Below, piece by piece: positions 29,172 through 39,076 of a stretch of DNA of 64,000 nt. The translations under genes and the position numbers were made by a program. Under the pieces are notes generated by a model, which made no database searches, was not told where the DNA came from, and saw nothing but the letters and a program-made list of their open reading frames with translations. The stretch is from assembly GCF_000234665.1 (NCBI RefSeq), contig NC_018333.1:805001-869000 (forward strand), written 5' to 3'. The DNA comes from Leishmania mexicana MHOM/GT/2001/U1103. Its lineage: Eukaryota; Euglenozoa; Kinetoplastea; Trypanosomatida; Trypanosomatidae. Position 1 is the stretch's first letter; each line of letters starts with the position of its first letter.

Positions 29172-32100
29172 TCACGCTTCAGCGGTTGGGGCGTCGAGGT
29201 GGTGGGGCGCAAGCACCTGTAGCACCCAAGAGAGCTCAAAGGTGCGCAGCGCCCCAAAGTACGGGGAGTTCACGTACCAGCTCTGAGCCAAGGGAAGCTG
29301 CCCTGCGTACTTGCCATGCTGGATAAGACTCCTTGGGCGAATCCCCAACAAAGCACGCAGCGCCTCATAGGTGGAATGAATTCGGAGGCGATTCTCTTCG
29401 ACAAAGGCGTTGACCAGAGATACGGCCTTCATCTTGCCCATCCCCTGGCCTGGCGGCCTCCATGAGAGATGACCGTTGTCGAGCCCCGTGCCGCACACAC
29501 CGGGCTCCCTGCTCAGCTCAGCAGCGATGGCCTCGTGGGTTGGGCGTTGAAGGACGCTGAACATCCGTCGCAGCCCGGCCGCCTGCGCATCCAGACGACC
29601 GCGATGGAGCGCTAAAAGGTGTGAGGCGAGGGCTTGCTGGCCGGCAGGACTCGCCGCCTCGTCGAACGAGTCTGCTAACTCTAGAAGGAAAGCTGACGAC
29701 CTGCCATACTTGGCGACCGTTACGATGCCGCTTTCCACGAGGTCCTGCATGCGCTGCTGAAACTCGTCAAGCGGCATCGACAGCTTGTTCGCCATTTCGA
29801 TCTGGTTCGACATGTTTGGTGTCACGCGGCACAGCTCAAGCACCGCGTCAGTGGCCCCGAGCTGACGAAGGAGAAGACCCACGCCGGCGACGGCCGAGGA
29901 GGAGCCACCTCGTGCCTCTGTGGCGCCAGTGCGCCGTCGCTTCAACGGCGCTGCTCTGCCGCGGAGGGTGGCATTGCTGGTCGAGCTCCCCAGCTCCGGA
30001 TCACGGTCTTTTCCTGCCTCTTCCTGCACCCGCAGAACCTTGTAGCTGAGCGGATACGCGCCGAAAACACTCTTGAAGGGGACAGGTAGACGGGAAGAGG
30101 ATGTGCACGAGGAGAAGTCCTCAGCAAGTGGAGCCTCGGGCTGAGTTGCGGTGAGGAGTAGAAAAAGAACCGTCTCGATGATCTCCTCACTGAAGCCCAG
30201 CTCCGCTGAAAGAGCGGATACAGAGACAAGCATGAGTCGCCGCCCGACGTGGGTCGTAGAACACGACAAGATCGCACGCACGATGGAGTGCATCTCGGAC
30301 GGCGAGAGCAGCGTCCCCCAGAGTCGGCACCGGAGGGTGTAGAAGTCAAAAGGGTTGTACAGGAGACGGCAGATGCTTGGCGCACCGTCGCGACCCGCCC
30401 GGCCGATCTCCTGCACGTAGCACTCCATCGAGCTCGGTGCTGAGGCGTGGATAACGCTGCGGATGTTGGCCTTGTCGACGCCCATGCCAAACGCGATCGT
30501 GGCGACCAATACGTCGATCTTGCCTTGCAGAAACTGTCGCTGAGTGGCGCTCCGCATCGTCCGTGTCAACGCGGCGTGATAGGGGCGGATCACCATCGCG
30601 GCCTCCGGAGCGCGTGGCGCTTCTGCGTGCTCGTCATTGGGGTTCTCTTCCCTACCCTCGCCTTCCGCATCGTAGACTGCGCTACCCTGCTCGCGTGGAA
30701 GCGGGTACTGCGCGGCATGGAACACACCAGAGTGCGTCCCCGACACCGCCGACGGCGACGGCGAGTGCGCCTGCCCACATTTGGAGGAAAGCAGTCCCGA
30801 CAACGCGTCTGCGTCTGCGCGGCTTTGTACGTACACAATCATCGGCTTCGGCAGCTGCTGCACCGCCTCCAGGAGCGCGTCCTGCGCCACTCGCGCAGAT
30901 GGCTCCCGAGCCTCGGCATCGTCACCCGACGCAGAAGGGAGGTGGTAAAATGACGTGTGGCGCTCAACTAGGTTCGTCACCTGCAGCCGAAGGTTCGACC
31001 GCCACTGATCGCCGCACGCCACTGTCCGCACAATACCGAAACTGGCTTGGATGTCGTGCACGACTGCCTTCGTGGCAGTCGCGGTGAGACATAGGTACGG
31101 CACCGCTGCCAGCGCCTCCCTCGCCCACATTGCCCGTCGCTCCTGACATGGGTGTGCCGCTGGGTCGCCAAGGAGTGGGCTCTGCAGCACGCGGCTGACG
31201 TACATGAAGGTGGGCCGGAAGTCGTAGGCCCAGCCAGACACACAGTGCACCTCGTCTACGCATACCAGCGCCAGCCGGTGCGTCTGTGCCTGCAACAGAC
31301 GCCGCAGCGGCACACTCGCGATGAGCTTCTCCGGCGACACGAACAGGATGTCAAGCGGGCAGATCGGGGACTCAAGCTGGGCAAGCACCCGTGCCTCTCG
31401 GTCAGCGCCCACTTTCGCCGACAGCACAAAGGCGCTCAGGTGATCAACGGCGTTGACTTTCTCCGCCTGATCCTCCATAAGCGCGAGGAGAGGAGAGACA
31501 ACAACGCAGAAGCGGCTGAACAGGTGCGCCGGCAGACCGGTGCTTGGCAGAGCGCCGGCAGATCTCGAGGTGCCCGTCTGCCCTTCTTTCACCGCCGTCT
31601 CGCTCACCTGCTGCGCTGCTGCCGGTGACGTCGCAGCTTGCCGGCACCACCGCGTGTAGCGACATTGAAACAGCAGACGATGAACGAGCATTGGAAACTG
31701 GAAACAGAGAGACTTTCCCCAGCCCGTGGGGCACACGGCGAGCGTGTTGACGCCAGCGAGAACCGACAGACACACCTCTTGCTGATGGGGCTTGAAGGCG
31801 CCCGTGTCGAAATGAAAGCACGTGCGCAGCAGGTACCCACATGCCGGAAGCGTATCCACGCTTTGCTGCGTTGAATCCGATGGTGGTGCCTGGCTCGTGC
31901 TCGCGAATGCTTTGGCGGCGTCCATGATCTCCATGAGCATCTGCTCGAGGTGACTCACATCACATTCCAACTCAGCCATTTGCGCCAGCGGAGCAGAAGT
32001 TGCCGATGCGAGGGATTTCGAGGTGGCTGAACTTGATTCTGGAACAGGTGATGCTTCAATGCCGTGAGAAGCACCGTTGACGAGCACATTGTCCGACGCA

Positions 32101-32345
32101 GGACAGTTTCCCAGCGAAGTACCAAGGAGGTCGCGCCTGGTGCACTTGCGGGCGTGCAAGAAGCCGACCTGGTTCATGGACATGGTGGCGAGAAACGGAA
32201 TCGGTTCCTCTGCCTCGCTCGACTGAGGTGCTTCGACATCCGCAAGCGGTGGATTCGGTGGCAAGGTACTACACCGGCGCTTTCTGCTGTCGCACAGCGG
32301 TGGCTGCCGTGGCCCTGACGATGGCGACGGAGACGATGATGGCAT
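29172..32345 (-). CDS. RecQ-family DNA helicase
   Basis: This 1057-residue protein carries superfamily 2 helicase motifs in RecQ order: motif 0/I FKPHQQE then PTGWGKSLCFQFPM (Walker A near 210), Ia SPLLALMEDQ, II DEVHCVSGWAYDFRP (near 360), III LTATAT, V VATIAFGMGVDKANIR and VI QEIGRAGRDG (near 645). RecQ enzymes unwind 3'-to-5' at forks, recombination intermediates and G-rich structures in the nucleus. The Walker A loop has Trp where most family members have a small residue (PTGxGKS). Several low-complexity inserts interrupt the core (after motif 0 and before motif V). Past about 750 there is a winged-helix-like region, but no clear HRDC domain. The longer frame to 32360 starts at TTG, so I use the first ATG at 32345. 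An ATG at 32183 is an alternative. Confidence 0.9.
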   Translation of the reverse strand: MPSSSPSPSSGPRQPPLCDSRKRRCSTLPPNPPLADVEAPQSSEAEEPIPFLATMSMNQVGFLHARKCTRRDLLGTSLGNCPASDNVLVNGASHGIEASPVPESSSATSKSLASATSAPLAQMAELECDVSHLEQMLMEIMDAAKAFASTSQAPPSDSTQQSVDTLPACGYLLRTCFHFDTGAFKPHQQEVCLSVLAGVNTLAVCPTGWGKSLCFQFPMLVHRLLFQCRYTRWCRQAATSPAAAQQVSETAVKEGQTGTSRSAGALPSTGLPAHLFSRFCVVVSPLLALMEDQAEKVNAVDHLSAFVLSAKVGADREARVLAQLESPICPLDILFVSPEKLIASVPLRRLLQAQTHRLALVCVDEVHCVSGWAYDFRPTFMYVSRVLQSPLLGDPAAHPCQERRAMWAREALAAVPYLCLTATATKAVVHDIQASFGIVRTVACGDQWRSNLRLQVTNLVERHTSFYHLPSASGDDAEAREPSARVAQDALLEAVQQLPKPMIVYVQSRADADALSGLLSSKCGQAHSPSPSAVSGTHSGVFHAAQYPLPREQGSAVYDAEGEGREENPNDEHAEAPRAPEAAMVIRPYHAALTRTMRSATQRQFLQGKIDVLVATIAFGMGVDKANIRSVIHASAPSSMECYVQEIGRAGRDGAPSICRLLYNPFDFYTLRCRLWGTLLSPSEMHSIVRAILSCSTTHVGRRLMLVSVSALSAELGFSEEIIETVLFLLLTATQPEAPLAEDFSSCTSSSRLPVPFKSVFGAYPLSYKVLRVQEEAGKDRDPELGSSTSNATLRGRAAPLKRRRTGATEARGGSSSAVAGVGLLLRQLGATDAVLELCRVTPNMSNQIEMANKLSMPLDEFQQRMQDLVESGIVTVAKYGRSSAFLLELADSFDEAASPAGQQALASHLLALHRGRLDAQAAGLRRMFSVLQRPTHEAIAAELSREPGVCGTGLDNGHLSWRPPGQGMGKMKAVSLVNAFVEENRLRIHSTYEALRALLGIRPRSLIQHGKYAGQLPLAQSWYVNSPYFGALRTFELSWVLQVLAPHHLDAPTAEA

Positions 32346-33121
32346 TCCCAGGGACGCCAACGCTTACAGCTGCGCTAAAGAGTACACCAAAGAGTTGCGC
32401 GCGGGCAAGATACGTGATTTCATGACGGTCTGCGATGTATGCGTGCGCCAATATGTATGGATACTCCAGTGGGTGTGTGACCCGTCAGAGGCGACTCTAG
32501 GCTGTGCCTTCTATGCATGTATGTCCGTCTCTGCCGGTGTGCAAATCGCGAGAGTAGCGCTCGCAGGCTTCTCGGTTATGGGGGAGGGCTTGCTCTCGTC
32601 GCTGCAGTGTGGGTGTGGGTGTGCTCGTCGTGGCAGTGACACTGGCAACGAGTGCGACGACGGAACGGCAAAGAGTAGAGAGGGATTGCGTCACGAAGAA
32701 CAACAACGTGAAAAGGGGAAGATGACCACGTTTTTTTTTCGAAAGACAGCGAAAAGGAACCATACAGCCACAGCAGACGCACACATATCACGCGAGCAGC
32801 GCATCAATTGGAGGCCGACTCCTTCCAGAGGGGGAGGGGTGGTGGTGGTCGCAGGCAACGCGGCATCAGAGGTTCTCCCACCCCCACTGACACCCAAGAA
32901 AAACTTGGCGGCTTTTCACCTCACTTTACCTCGCCGGCCTCATCAGAGGCGGGCTGTCACCCCTCTTCACTGTGGTGGTCGCTCTTTTCGGATTCGTGGA
33001 TGCGGCTGCGTTCCTCTCCGCCGAGTCATGCAGCACAGCAGCCCTCGTGCATGCAAATGACACGTCGCTCCCACTAATCACGGACACACGAGAGGCTCAT
33101 CAGCACTGCACGAAAGCCGCA
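32346..33121. other. Intergenic region, no gene seen
   Basis: This short spacer upstream of RecQ contains a purine-rich patch at 32690-32725 next to a T-run at 32730-32738. No clear acceptor lies within 100 nt of the RecQ ATG. Confidence 0.55.
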
Positions 33122-36100
33122 TTAAATACCGAACTCCACATCTGGCAGAAGTCGGTCCTCGCTAGGGTGCACACTCGTCTCATCTTCCTCGTCCTCCTCT
33201 TCCTCTTCGGCGATCATGGCCTCGTCACCCTCGCTGCCTTCATCGCCGGCCGTATTGTCGCGTAGCCGGCCTTTCCGTGCCTCGACCAACGTCCGTACAC
33301 GCTCTCGTGCCTCGCGTAAGTGTACCTCCAGCATCCCCTCCGGGTCATGAAACGGGTAGTGGTAGCGAAAACCGAGAACGGTGAGCTGCGCCACGTCGTC
33401 TTGAATGCGAACAAGGCCACGGTCTCTCATCCGCTCGAAAGCCTCGCGCACATCAGTGAAGCCAAGCGACTGCACCTGCGGCGCCGGCCACACACGAGAC
33501 GCCACACGCAGGCGAAGGATCGGGAGCATATTGGGGACACGACCAAACTCGTCCCCGTCATCGTAGCAGAAGAGATCCATGAGCGGCGCGATGCGAGCGT
33601 GAAAAGAGCGCTTGTCACGTGCGGGAGCCACATTAGCATCCGCCGTTGTCATCGCCGGTGCTGGAGCGGCCTCATCAATTCGATGATGGCTGTTTTCTTC
33701 ATCGTCTGGTGAGACAGTCCCTCTGTTGAGCGATGCCCCGTCCATAACATCTGCCCAGAAATCGCGCCGCTCTCCGGTGGCTTGGGGACGTGGTGACGCA
33801 CACGCTGGTGCTTTACGCTCTGCCGTTCGCTGAGCGCTTTCGGCGCTGCTCTTGTTCACATTTGCGCCACTGGCCTCAACCTCACCGGCAGGATTAGCAT
33901 CGTCATCTTCGTCGAGCATGTCCGCAGGCACCTTTGCCTTTCCAGAGACTAAATACTCGAGAAGGTCATCCGGGGTGATGCTGTCCAGGACAGTCCGCAG
34001 CGCCTCCCGCACCTCCATCACGCGGGCCGAGGACAGTTGCAGGTGCTCCAAGAAAGTCGATACGCGGTATTCGCTCTCCAGACGGCGCCGATAGGAGTCG
34101 AAGCGATGCTGACGAGCTGCTTCAGCGTCTACACGGCTCTGCATTGCTTTGCGCCGCAGTGTTTCGAGTGCAACCTCCCGCTTTCGCTCCAGTGCCGCTG
34201 CATCGTCACGAAGGCGAGCGACATGGGCGGCGCGGCGGCGTTGGAGCTCCTCTTGCACACGCTGCTGCTCGGCAGTCCTCGCAGCGCGCTTCGCCTCTGC
34301 TGCATTGCAGAAAGCGCGGTGAGCTGCAGCTAGCGCGCGAATGCTCTGCAGCTGTTCCTGCATCCGTTGGCGATCCTCTTCGTGCGCCTCCTGCCGTGCC
34401 GAGTTCGCTGTGGCGAGGTGCTTGACCTGCAACCTTCCCACCTCGTCCAGCAAACGCTGAAGCCCGTGCTGGGAAGCGGATGCTGGCGCATGCTCAAGTG
34501 CAAGTCCGCACGTTGGCGGCAGCGCTACCTTACCGGCACATGCGTCTGATGTGCGCATGCGGATCAGGCTGGCCACCAGCGCTGTGCCGTCGCCAGCGCC
34601 AACCGTGATAGCAGCAACGCACTCCGCTACGTCGGCAAGAACGGCGTGGCTCCACCGCCTGCACAGCAGACCGAGCAGAAAGGCGGCAGGGATTGGGTGC
34701 AACTGCTGCTTCAGCATTGAAGAACTGGTCTTGATTGCTTGCCCGGCTGCCTTCCCTCCTGCTCCCACGACTTCTCCATTTGCAGCGGCACGCACCACAG
34801 CTATCCACAGCGCGCTGGTGGGAGAGCCCCACAGCACCTGCGACAGCATCTCCGCAGCCGCACTCGACGTGGATGGGAGAGAGGAATACGAAGGCAGCAA
34901 GAAGGGCGACAGCCACAACATGCTGCCCGTGTCCTGTGTGAGAGCGGTCAACACCGCTATCGTCGACGGTGCACTCAGAAGCGTCCTCATAGACGAAAGG
35001 TACCCCACGTCACCGCCTTCAGTGTCTCTGCACGATGCTGTCATTGCACACTGCCACACAAAGCATGCGAAGACGCTGAAGTTGTGCCACAGGGCGCCGC
35101 TGAGGCGCTGCAACTGGTGCTGCAAGAGATAGGAGTACGCACGAACGACGCAGTCAAGCACGCGCCCGCCTTGATAGCACACACTGTCCACGGAACTCCC
35201 GCCCTCACCGCGTGACGCCTCTGCGCCAGCACGCAGCAGCGCTGTCAAGAGAAGACAGGTACAGCAGCCAGAGAGCAGCACCGCAAGAGGAATAGGCGCT
35301 GGGAGTGCTGCTGCCGCTGCATCACTCGGTCTCCCTCCATTCAGTGGGCTCGATGCGGCATCGTTATGAGAGTTTTTGCCGCTTCGACTGGTGGCGCTCT
35401 TCTGCTTTCGCTTGAACTTGGCAGTGCCACCCCTCGCGGGCTCCTGTTCTTGCTTCGGGGATGGCCGCACACCGTGATCTAGTCTCGGGGTGCCCCGTAG
35501 GACACCTTCCAGGACGCTGACGACGTTGGTCTCCACCAATGATGCCGACGCTGTGGCTGTCGCCATCATCAAAGCCGCGTCTTCCGCTCCCCACTCCACC
35601 TGGCGCATCAGTCCTCCCCGCCAGAGCGCCACTGCGGCCGGTCGAGCCAGCAGGAGATCCCCAAAGACCTGCAGAGGTTCCAGCGCCAGCGGTACAGCGC
35701 TCCCTTCCACCAGGAGAACACCCGACTCGGACTGCACATACGCCAAGGACACAGACGCGCACGACGCCGGTGCTCTGTCAGCCAGAAAGACCGCCCTACT
35801 TGCCTTGCAGACGGCAGCGATCAAGTGCGATTCCGTAGCCGACAGGCTTGGCGCCGTCTCTGCAATATCGGGCGGAGACGGAGGGGGAGTCGTCAGGGTT
35901 TTGTCCGTTCGGAGGTCGCAGTAGATGCGGTACAGAAATACGTACACCAGCAAACTCGCCATGGCGTTCTCGGTGCCGATAGGCCGCGACATTGCCGCGC
36001 AGCCAAGTCGGCGGAGGCGCGCTGCGTCCCACGCACGAAGTGCCATGTCACGAAGCTCGTGACTAGAGAGCAAGGTAGTGTGCCCTGCGCGCTGCGAGGC

Positions 36101-37054
36101 TGCGACAACGTCTACGTAGTAGTCCAGCAGCGGTGCGTCGAGGCAGGGGAGCAGCGAAGACGGCTTCAGCTTCGGAACGAGGTGGCCAGCGTACACATCC
36201 AAGATGCGCCGCGCCAGGTCTCCGTCTCCAGCGACGCAGGCGAGAAATTTGGGTGTGCTATCGACGAAGGACTCAAAAACGGCACGACACTCCTCGGAAA
36301 GCGGAGCCTCAATCATGGAGTGCAAGAGGGCACACGACACAGCGGAGTGGCTACCACCAACTTCACCTGCCCGATTGGCGCCACCCGTGGCGGTAGATGG
36401 AGAAGAATAACGTGTCTCGTTGCCCGTATCGCCGGCGTGTGATGCGCCTCCTTTGCCTTTTCCACCTTTGCTATTCGCACCATTTCCCGCAGTGCTGGGC
36501 CCAGGCCCCCCTAAACGAAGAAATCGGCGCATGTAGGCCGGCGTCAAGGTGTGTGTGAGCGCCATGAATGTAAAGAGCGTCACCTCCTTCTCCACCTCTG
36601 CGTCGTGGCTGTCGACTTCCCTCGACGGCGCCGTCGAAGCGCTGGCGAGGGTGCACGTCGCAGATGAGCCGGTCGGTGAAGACACTGCTTGAGGAGCAAG
36701 CACTTGCTCTGCATCCCGTAGAAGGTACGAGATGGGATAGGTGGATAGAGAACTGGCTTGGGCAGCCGCCAGCAGCAGTGGACGGTAAAGCCGCAGACAT
36801 GGTGTGTGGTTCGGCGTGCCCTCCTTGAGCGAGGCGCAGAGGACGGGCAACGTTGTCGTCACCTCCCTCACCCCTTCAAGGGATTTGAGCTTGCCGGCTG
36901 CGGCGACGGTGCCAAGTGTCGCTTGTACCGCTTGGGCCTTGCTGACAAGGTCATGTGAGGCTTCGACCGGAAAGGGGGGTCGTCCAAGCGCGTCATCGAA
37001 GGCTTTGATTACCCGAGACGCCTCCGCTCTCCAGTCCGTCATGGAAGGGTGCAT
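33122..37054 (-). CDS. Hypothetical protein, 1310 aa, helical with C-terminal coiled coil
   Basis: I do not recognise this protein. The first 850 residues look like a helical, possibly repeat-containing scaffold, interrupted by low-complexity inserts: a Gly/Lys/Ser stretch near 200 and a basic stretch KFKRKQK near 548. A long, strongly charged coiled coil rich in Arg, Glu and Gln follows (about 875-1015). Then come a Ser/Asp-rich linker, a compact region near 1170-1260 beginning with FHARIAPLMDLFCYDD, and a run of Glu/Asp near 1283-1295. The frame continues to 37099 only from a GTG. The acceptor at 37108-37109 leaves 54 nt before the ATG at 37054, so I chose that start. No signal peptide or membrane span is seen. 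A structural or cytoskeletal role is possible but is only inference. Confidence 0.8.
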   Translation of the reverse strand: MHPSMTDWRAEASRVIKAFDDALGRPPFPVEASHDLVSKAQAVQATLGTVAAAGKLKSLEGVREVTTTLPVLCASLKEGTPNHTPCLRLYRPLLLAAAQASSLSTYPISYLLRDAEQVLAPQAVSSPTGSSATCTLASASTAPSREVDSHDAEVEKEVTLFTFMALTHTLTPAYMRRFLRLGGPGPSTAGNGANSKGGKGKGGASHAGDTGNETRYSSPSTATGGANRAGEVGGSHSAVSCALLHSMIEAPLSEECRAVFESFVDSTPKFLACVAGDGDLARRILDVYAGHLVPKLKPSSLLPCLDAPLLDYYVDVVAASQRAGHTTLLSSHELRDMALRAWDAARLRRLGCAAMSRPIGTENAMASLLVYVFLYRIYCDLRTDKTLTTPPPSPPDIAETAPSLSATESHLIAAVCKASRAVFLADRAPASCASVSLAYVQSESGVLLVEGSAVPLALEPLQVFGDLLLARPAAVALWRGGLMRQVEWGAEDAALMMATATASASLVETNVVSVLEGVLRGTPRLDHGVRPSPKQEQEPARGGTAKFKRKQKSATSRSGKNSHNDAASSPLNGGRPSDAAAAALPAPIPLAVLLSGCCTCLLLTALLRAGAEASRGEGGSSVDSVCYQGGRVLDCVVRAYSYLLQHQLQRLSGALWHNFSVFACFVWQCAMTASCRDTEGGDVGYLSSMRTLLSAPSTIAVLTALTQDTGSMLWLSPFLLPSYSSLPSTSSAAAEMLSQVLWGSPTSALWIAVVRAAANGEVVGAGGKAAGQAIKTSSSMLKQQLHPIPAAFLLGLLCRRWSHAVLADVAECVAAITVGAGDGTALVASLIRMRTSDACAGKVALPPTCGLALEHAPASASQHGLQRLLDEVGRLQVKHLATANSARQEAHEEDRQRMQEQLQSIRALAAAHRAFCNAAEAKRAARTAEQQRVQEELQRRRAAHVARLRDDAAALERKREVALETLRRKAMQSRVDAEAARQHRFDSYRRRLESEYRVSTFLEHLQLSSARVMEVREALRTVLDSITPDDLLEYLVSGKAKVPADMLDEDDDANPAGEVEASGANVNKSSAESAQRTAERKAPACASPRPQATGERRDFWADVMDGASLNRGTVSPDDEENSHHRIDEAAPAPAMTTADANVAPARDKRSFHARIAPLMDLFCYDDGDEFGRVPNMLPILRLRVASRVWPAPQVQSLGFTDVREAFERMRDRGLVRIQDDVAQLTVLGFRYHYPFHDPEGMLEVHLREARERVRTLVEARKGRLRDNTAGDEGSEGDEAMIAEEEEEDEEDETSVHPSEDRLLPDVEFGI

Positions 37055-37107
37055 GACGGGAGGAGGGAAAAGCCACTCAGGAGCGTGCGCCTCTGTCACT
37101 TGTTCGA

Positions 37108-37109
37108 CT
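37108..37109 (-). promoter_or_regulatory. Likely spliced-leader acceptor AG for the 1310-aa gene
   Basis: The minus strand shows a C/T-rich tract opposite 37142-37180, then no AG until CTGTGGACAG. The 5' UTR would be 54 nt and this excludes the upstream GTG codon. Confidence 0.5.
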
Positions 37110-37364
37110 GTCCACAGTTCGTGGAGCGAGAAGAGTCATTATACAGAAGAGGAGAGCACGCAGGAGAAGAACAAGTAAGAGGAATGAACGGCTTGTCGAC
37201 GACAACGCGCAAACTCCGATGGCGCTATGGGGAAGGCGACGGGGAAGGGGGGCTCCAGTGTGTGACAGGGTACAGTGACCACAAGTTGCCTAACGAGCTC
37301 GCAGTGTAGGAAGACTTCAGCGGTAAGGGCAGCTTTTTCTGTCTGTATCATTCTGTGTGCTTTT

Positions 37365-37415
37365 GGGGGTGGAGGTGGTGGTGGTGGTGTGGCTGTGGGG
37401 GGAGGGGGAGGGGGG
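37365..37415. repeat. G-rich low-complexity tract (possible G-quadruplex, plus strand)
   Basis: Plus-strand GGGGGTGGAGGTGG is followed by GGT repeats and then three runs of five or six Gs. It could fold as a G-quadruplex on the non-transcribed strand. On the transcript side it is a pyrimidine tract. Confidence 0.6.
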
Positions 37416-37681
37416 TTGTTCGTATGCTGCCACGACGGATAATGCGTGCTGTGGCGGAACCCCGTCACCAGCGAGTGCACAAAGAGAGGCGTCAGCGAGG
37501 ACAACCACAAAACGCCCAAAAACTGCGAGCAAGCCGCAGCGAAAGAGAAAAGCGTCCGCTTCCCCTGACCGCACACCGCTCCATTCATGATCCGCCCCCT
37601 CCATTTTCTGTCATCCGCACTCAGCGGCCACAACGGCAGCGTCGATGGAAGGTCAGGCAGCGAAGAGCTAGTACCCTCTTC

Positions 37682-39076
37682 TTACACTGCCTCATCGATG
37701 CGCTCTTTCCTGTGGCTCAAAGCGGACACACGGAAGACCTGCTCCAGCGCAGGACCCTCCACGAGGTATACTTGCGAGAAGGATGCGCTCTCCGCCTCCG
37801 GCAACAACGGGTGGTCGCAGGCGACAGAGAAGGCGCGTAGAAACTTGAGGCGCAAATGGCACTTCTCCAGCGCGTTGCGCAGTACATCTGCGAGGGGACG
37901 GCGCTTCATTGGGCAATCCTGATTGGCTTTGCTCTCGTCGCCGCCATAGAATACCTTGCGACGGAGCAGGAGGTCGTGCACACCAAGCGGTGCCTCTTCC
38001 TGGGCCACGATGAGCATCGTGCCAACGCCGATAACTTTGTTGTTTGAGAGCGAACACACGAGCTCCGCCCACTGATTACTGGTACTGAGGAACTTGGGGT
38101 GGCACTCGATATAGACAACATCCTGCTGGTGTCGTACACGCAGCTCGGCAGGGTCGCAGCAGACGGTCTCGCAGGCTTTGAACACAGAGGCGGAGTGGTT
38201 GCAAATTAGGTTTTCCCGCGCCCACTCCAGCGGCGCCTCCTCGCGGTGAACAACGGTGACATGCTTTGCCGTCATGATCGCGTTCATCGCGGCCGACCCG
38301 CAGCGGTCGTAGATGGTGAGGACGCGCTTTCCCTTCCCCACATCGCGCATCATGCGACGGGTGCGGCGGTGTGCGGGGTTGATGAGAAACAAGTTCTCCG
38401 TTGACGGCATCCGCATGTCGGGTCTCAGCCAGAGGTGACTCACACCGCTCTCCACATACATCTGCGGGAGCGAGATGGTGGGCGTGATAATCGACACCCG
38501 CGACGCGTCGCCGAGAGTCGGGGTGTCCAAGAGCACATCCTCAGCGCCGCGGCGAGACAGGAAGTCCAACAGGGGTGTCACTAGCCGCTCCGCCCCACAT
38601 GACGTTGCCACGACGCGCACGAAGCACTCAGAGAAAACGTCCACGAAGAGGGACGGCAGACTATCCGCGTAGCCGTTGACGATGCGGTACGTGTTGCTCT
38701 GCGTCTGCGGAAGAATGCGCCGGCGCCGCTCCCATGCTTCGTGCACGCGGGCCATAAAAAAGTCTTCGCTGACCGCCGGCAACATTGCGGCCAAGCTCGC
38801 TGTCATGTCGAACACATCCACTCGCTGCAGATGCGGCTCGTAGAAGCCGAGTGCCACCAACGACTTGTCATCTCGGCGGACCTCCACAATGCGGCCGGCC
38901 TCTAGTTCCTGCTTGGCGAAGTCGACACTGCTGGGGTGGAAGAGCCGCAGTGGCAGGTTGCACTGCCGACGCCGCGTCATGAGACGGTGCTGCGTCGGCT
39001 GCAGACGCAGCTGCGGAAATTTATGCGCCGCCTGAATGCGGTTACCCGCCAGCGGTGCGAGAACCTTTGTGTGCAT
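37682..39076 (-). CDS. RlmI/YccW-type SAM methyltransferase-like protein, catalytic motifs degenerate
   Basis: This 464-residue protein follows the layout of RlmI-family rRNA cytosine methyltransferases. An N-terminal PUA-like domain (about 55-90, with KSLVALGFYEPHLQRVDVF) is followed by the EEHE-like linker with YRIVNGYADSLPSLFVDVF (about 130-150) and a class I methyltransferase fold. However, motif I reads VLTIYDRCGSAAM (about 252) where active members have a glycine-rich loop after an acidic residue. The DPPKF motif is replaced by IECHPKF (about 323). Binding of SAM or activity is therefore doubtful. The basic N-terminus (MHTKVLAPLAGNR..., many Arg/His/Gln, few acids) could be a mitochondrial presequence, which would fit a role at mitochondrial ribosomes. 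The longer frame to 39535 is low-complexity upstream, so I chose the ATG at 39076. Confidence 0.75.
   Translation of the reverse strand: MHTKVLAPLAGNRIQAAHKFPQLRLQPTQHRLMTRRRQCNLPLRLFHPSSVDFAKQELEAGRIVEVRRDDKSLVALGFYEPHLQRVDVFDMTASLAAMLPAVSEDFFMARVHEAWERRRRILPQTQSNTYRIVNGYADSLPSLFVDVFSECFVRVVATSCGAERLVTPLLDFLSRRGAEDVLLDTPTLGDASRVSIITPTISLPQMYVESGVSHLWLRPDMRMPSTENLFLINPAHRRTRRMMRDVGKGKRVLTIYDRCGSAAMNAIMTAKHVTVVHREEAPLEWARENLICNHSASVFKACETVCCDPAELRVRHQQDVVYIECHPKFLSTSNQWAELVCSLSNNKVIGVGTMLIVAQEEAPLGVHDLLLRRKVFYGGDESKANQDCPMKRRPLADVLRNALEKCHLRLKFLRAFSVACDHPLLPEAESASFSQVYLVEGPALEQVFRVSALSHRKERIDEAV

Larger units (their letters stand above)
37055..37681. other. Intergenic region with G-rich tract
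   Basis: It holds the acceptor for the 1310-residue gene and a G/GGT-rich plus-strand stretch at 37365-37415. In the transcript that is C-rich and ends in a CACAG at 37393-37394, a possible second acceptor. Confidence 0.55.
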
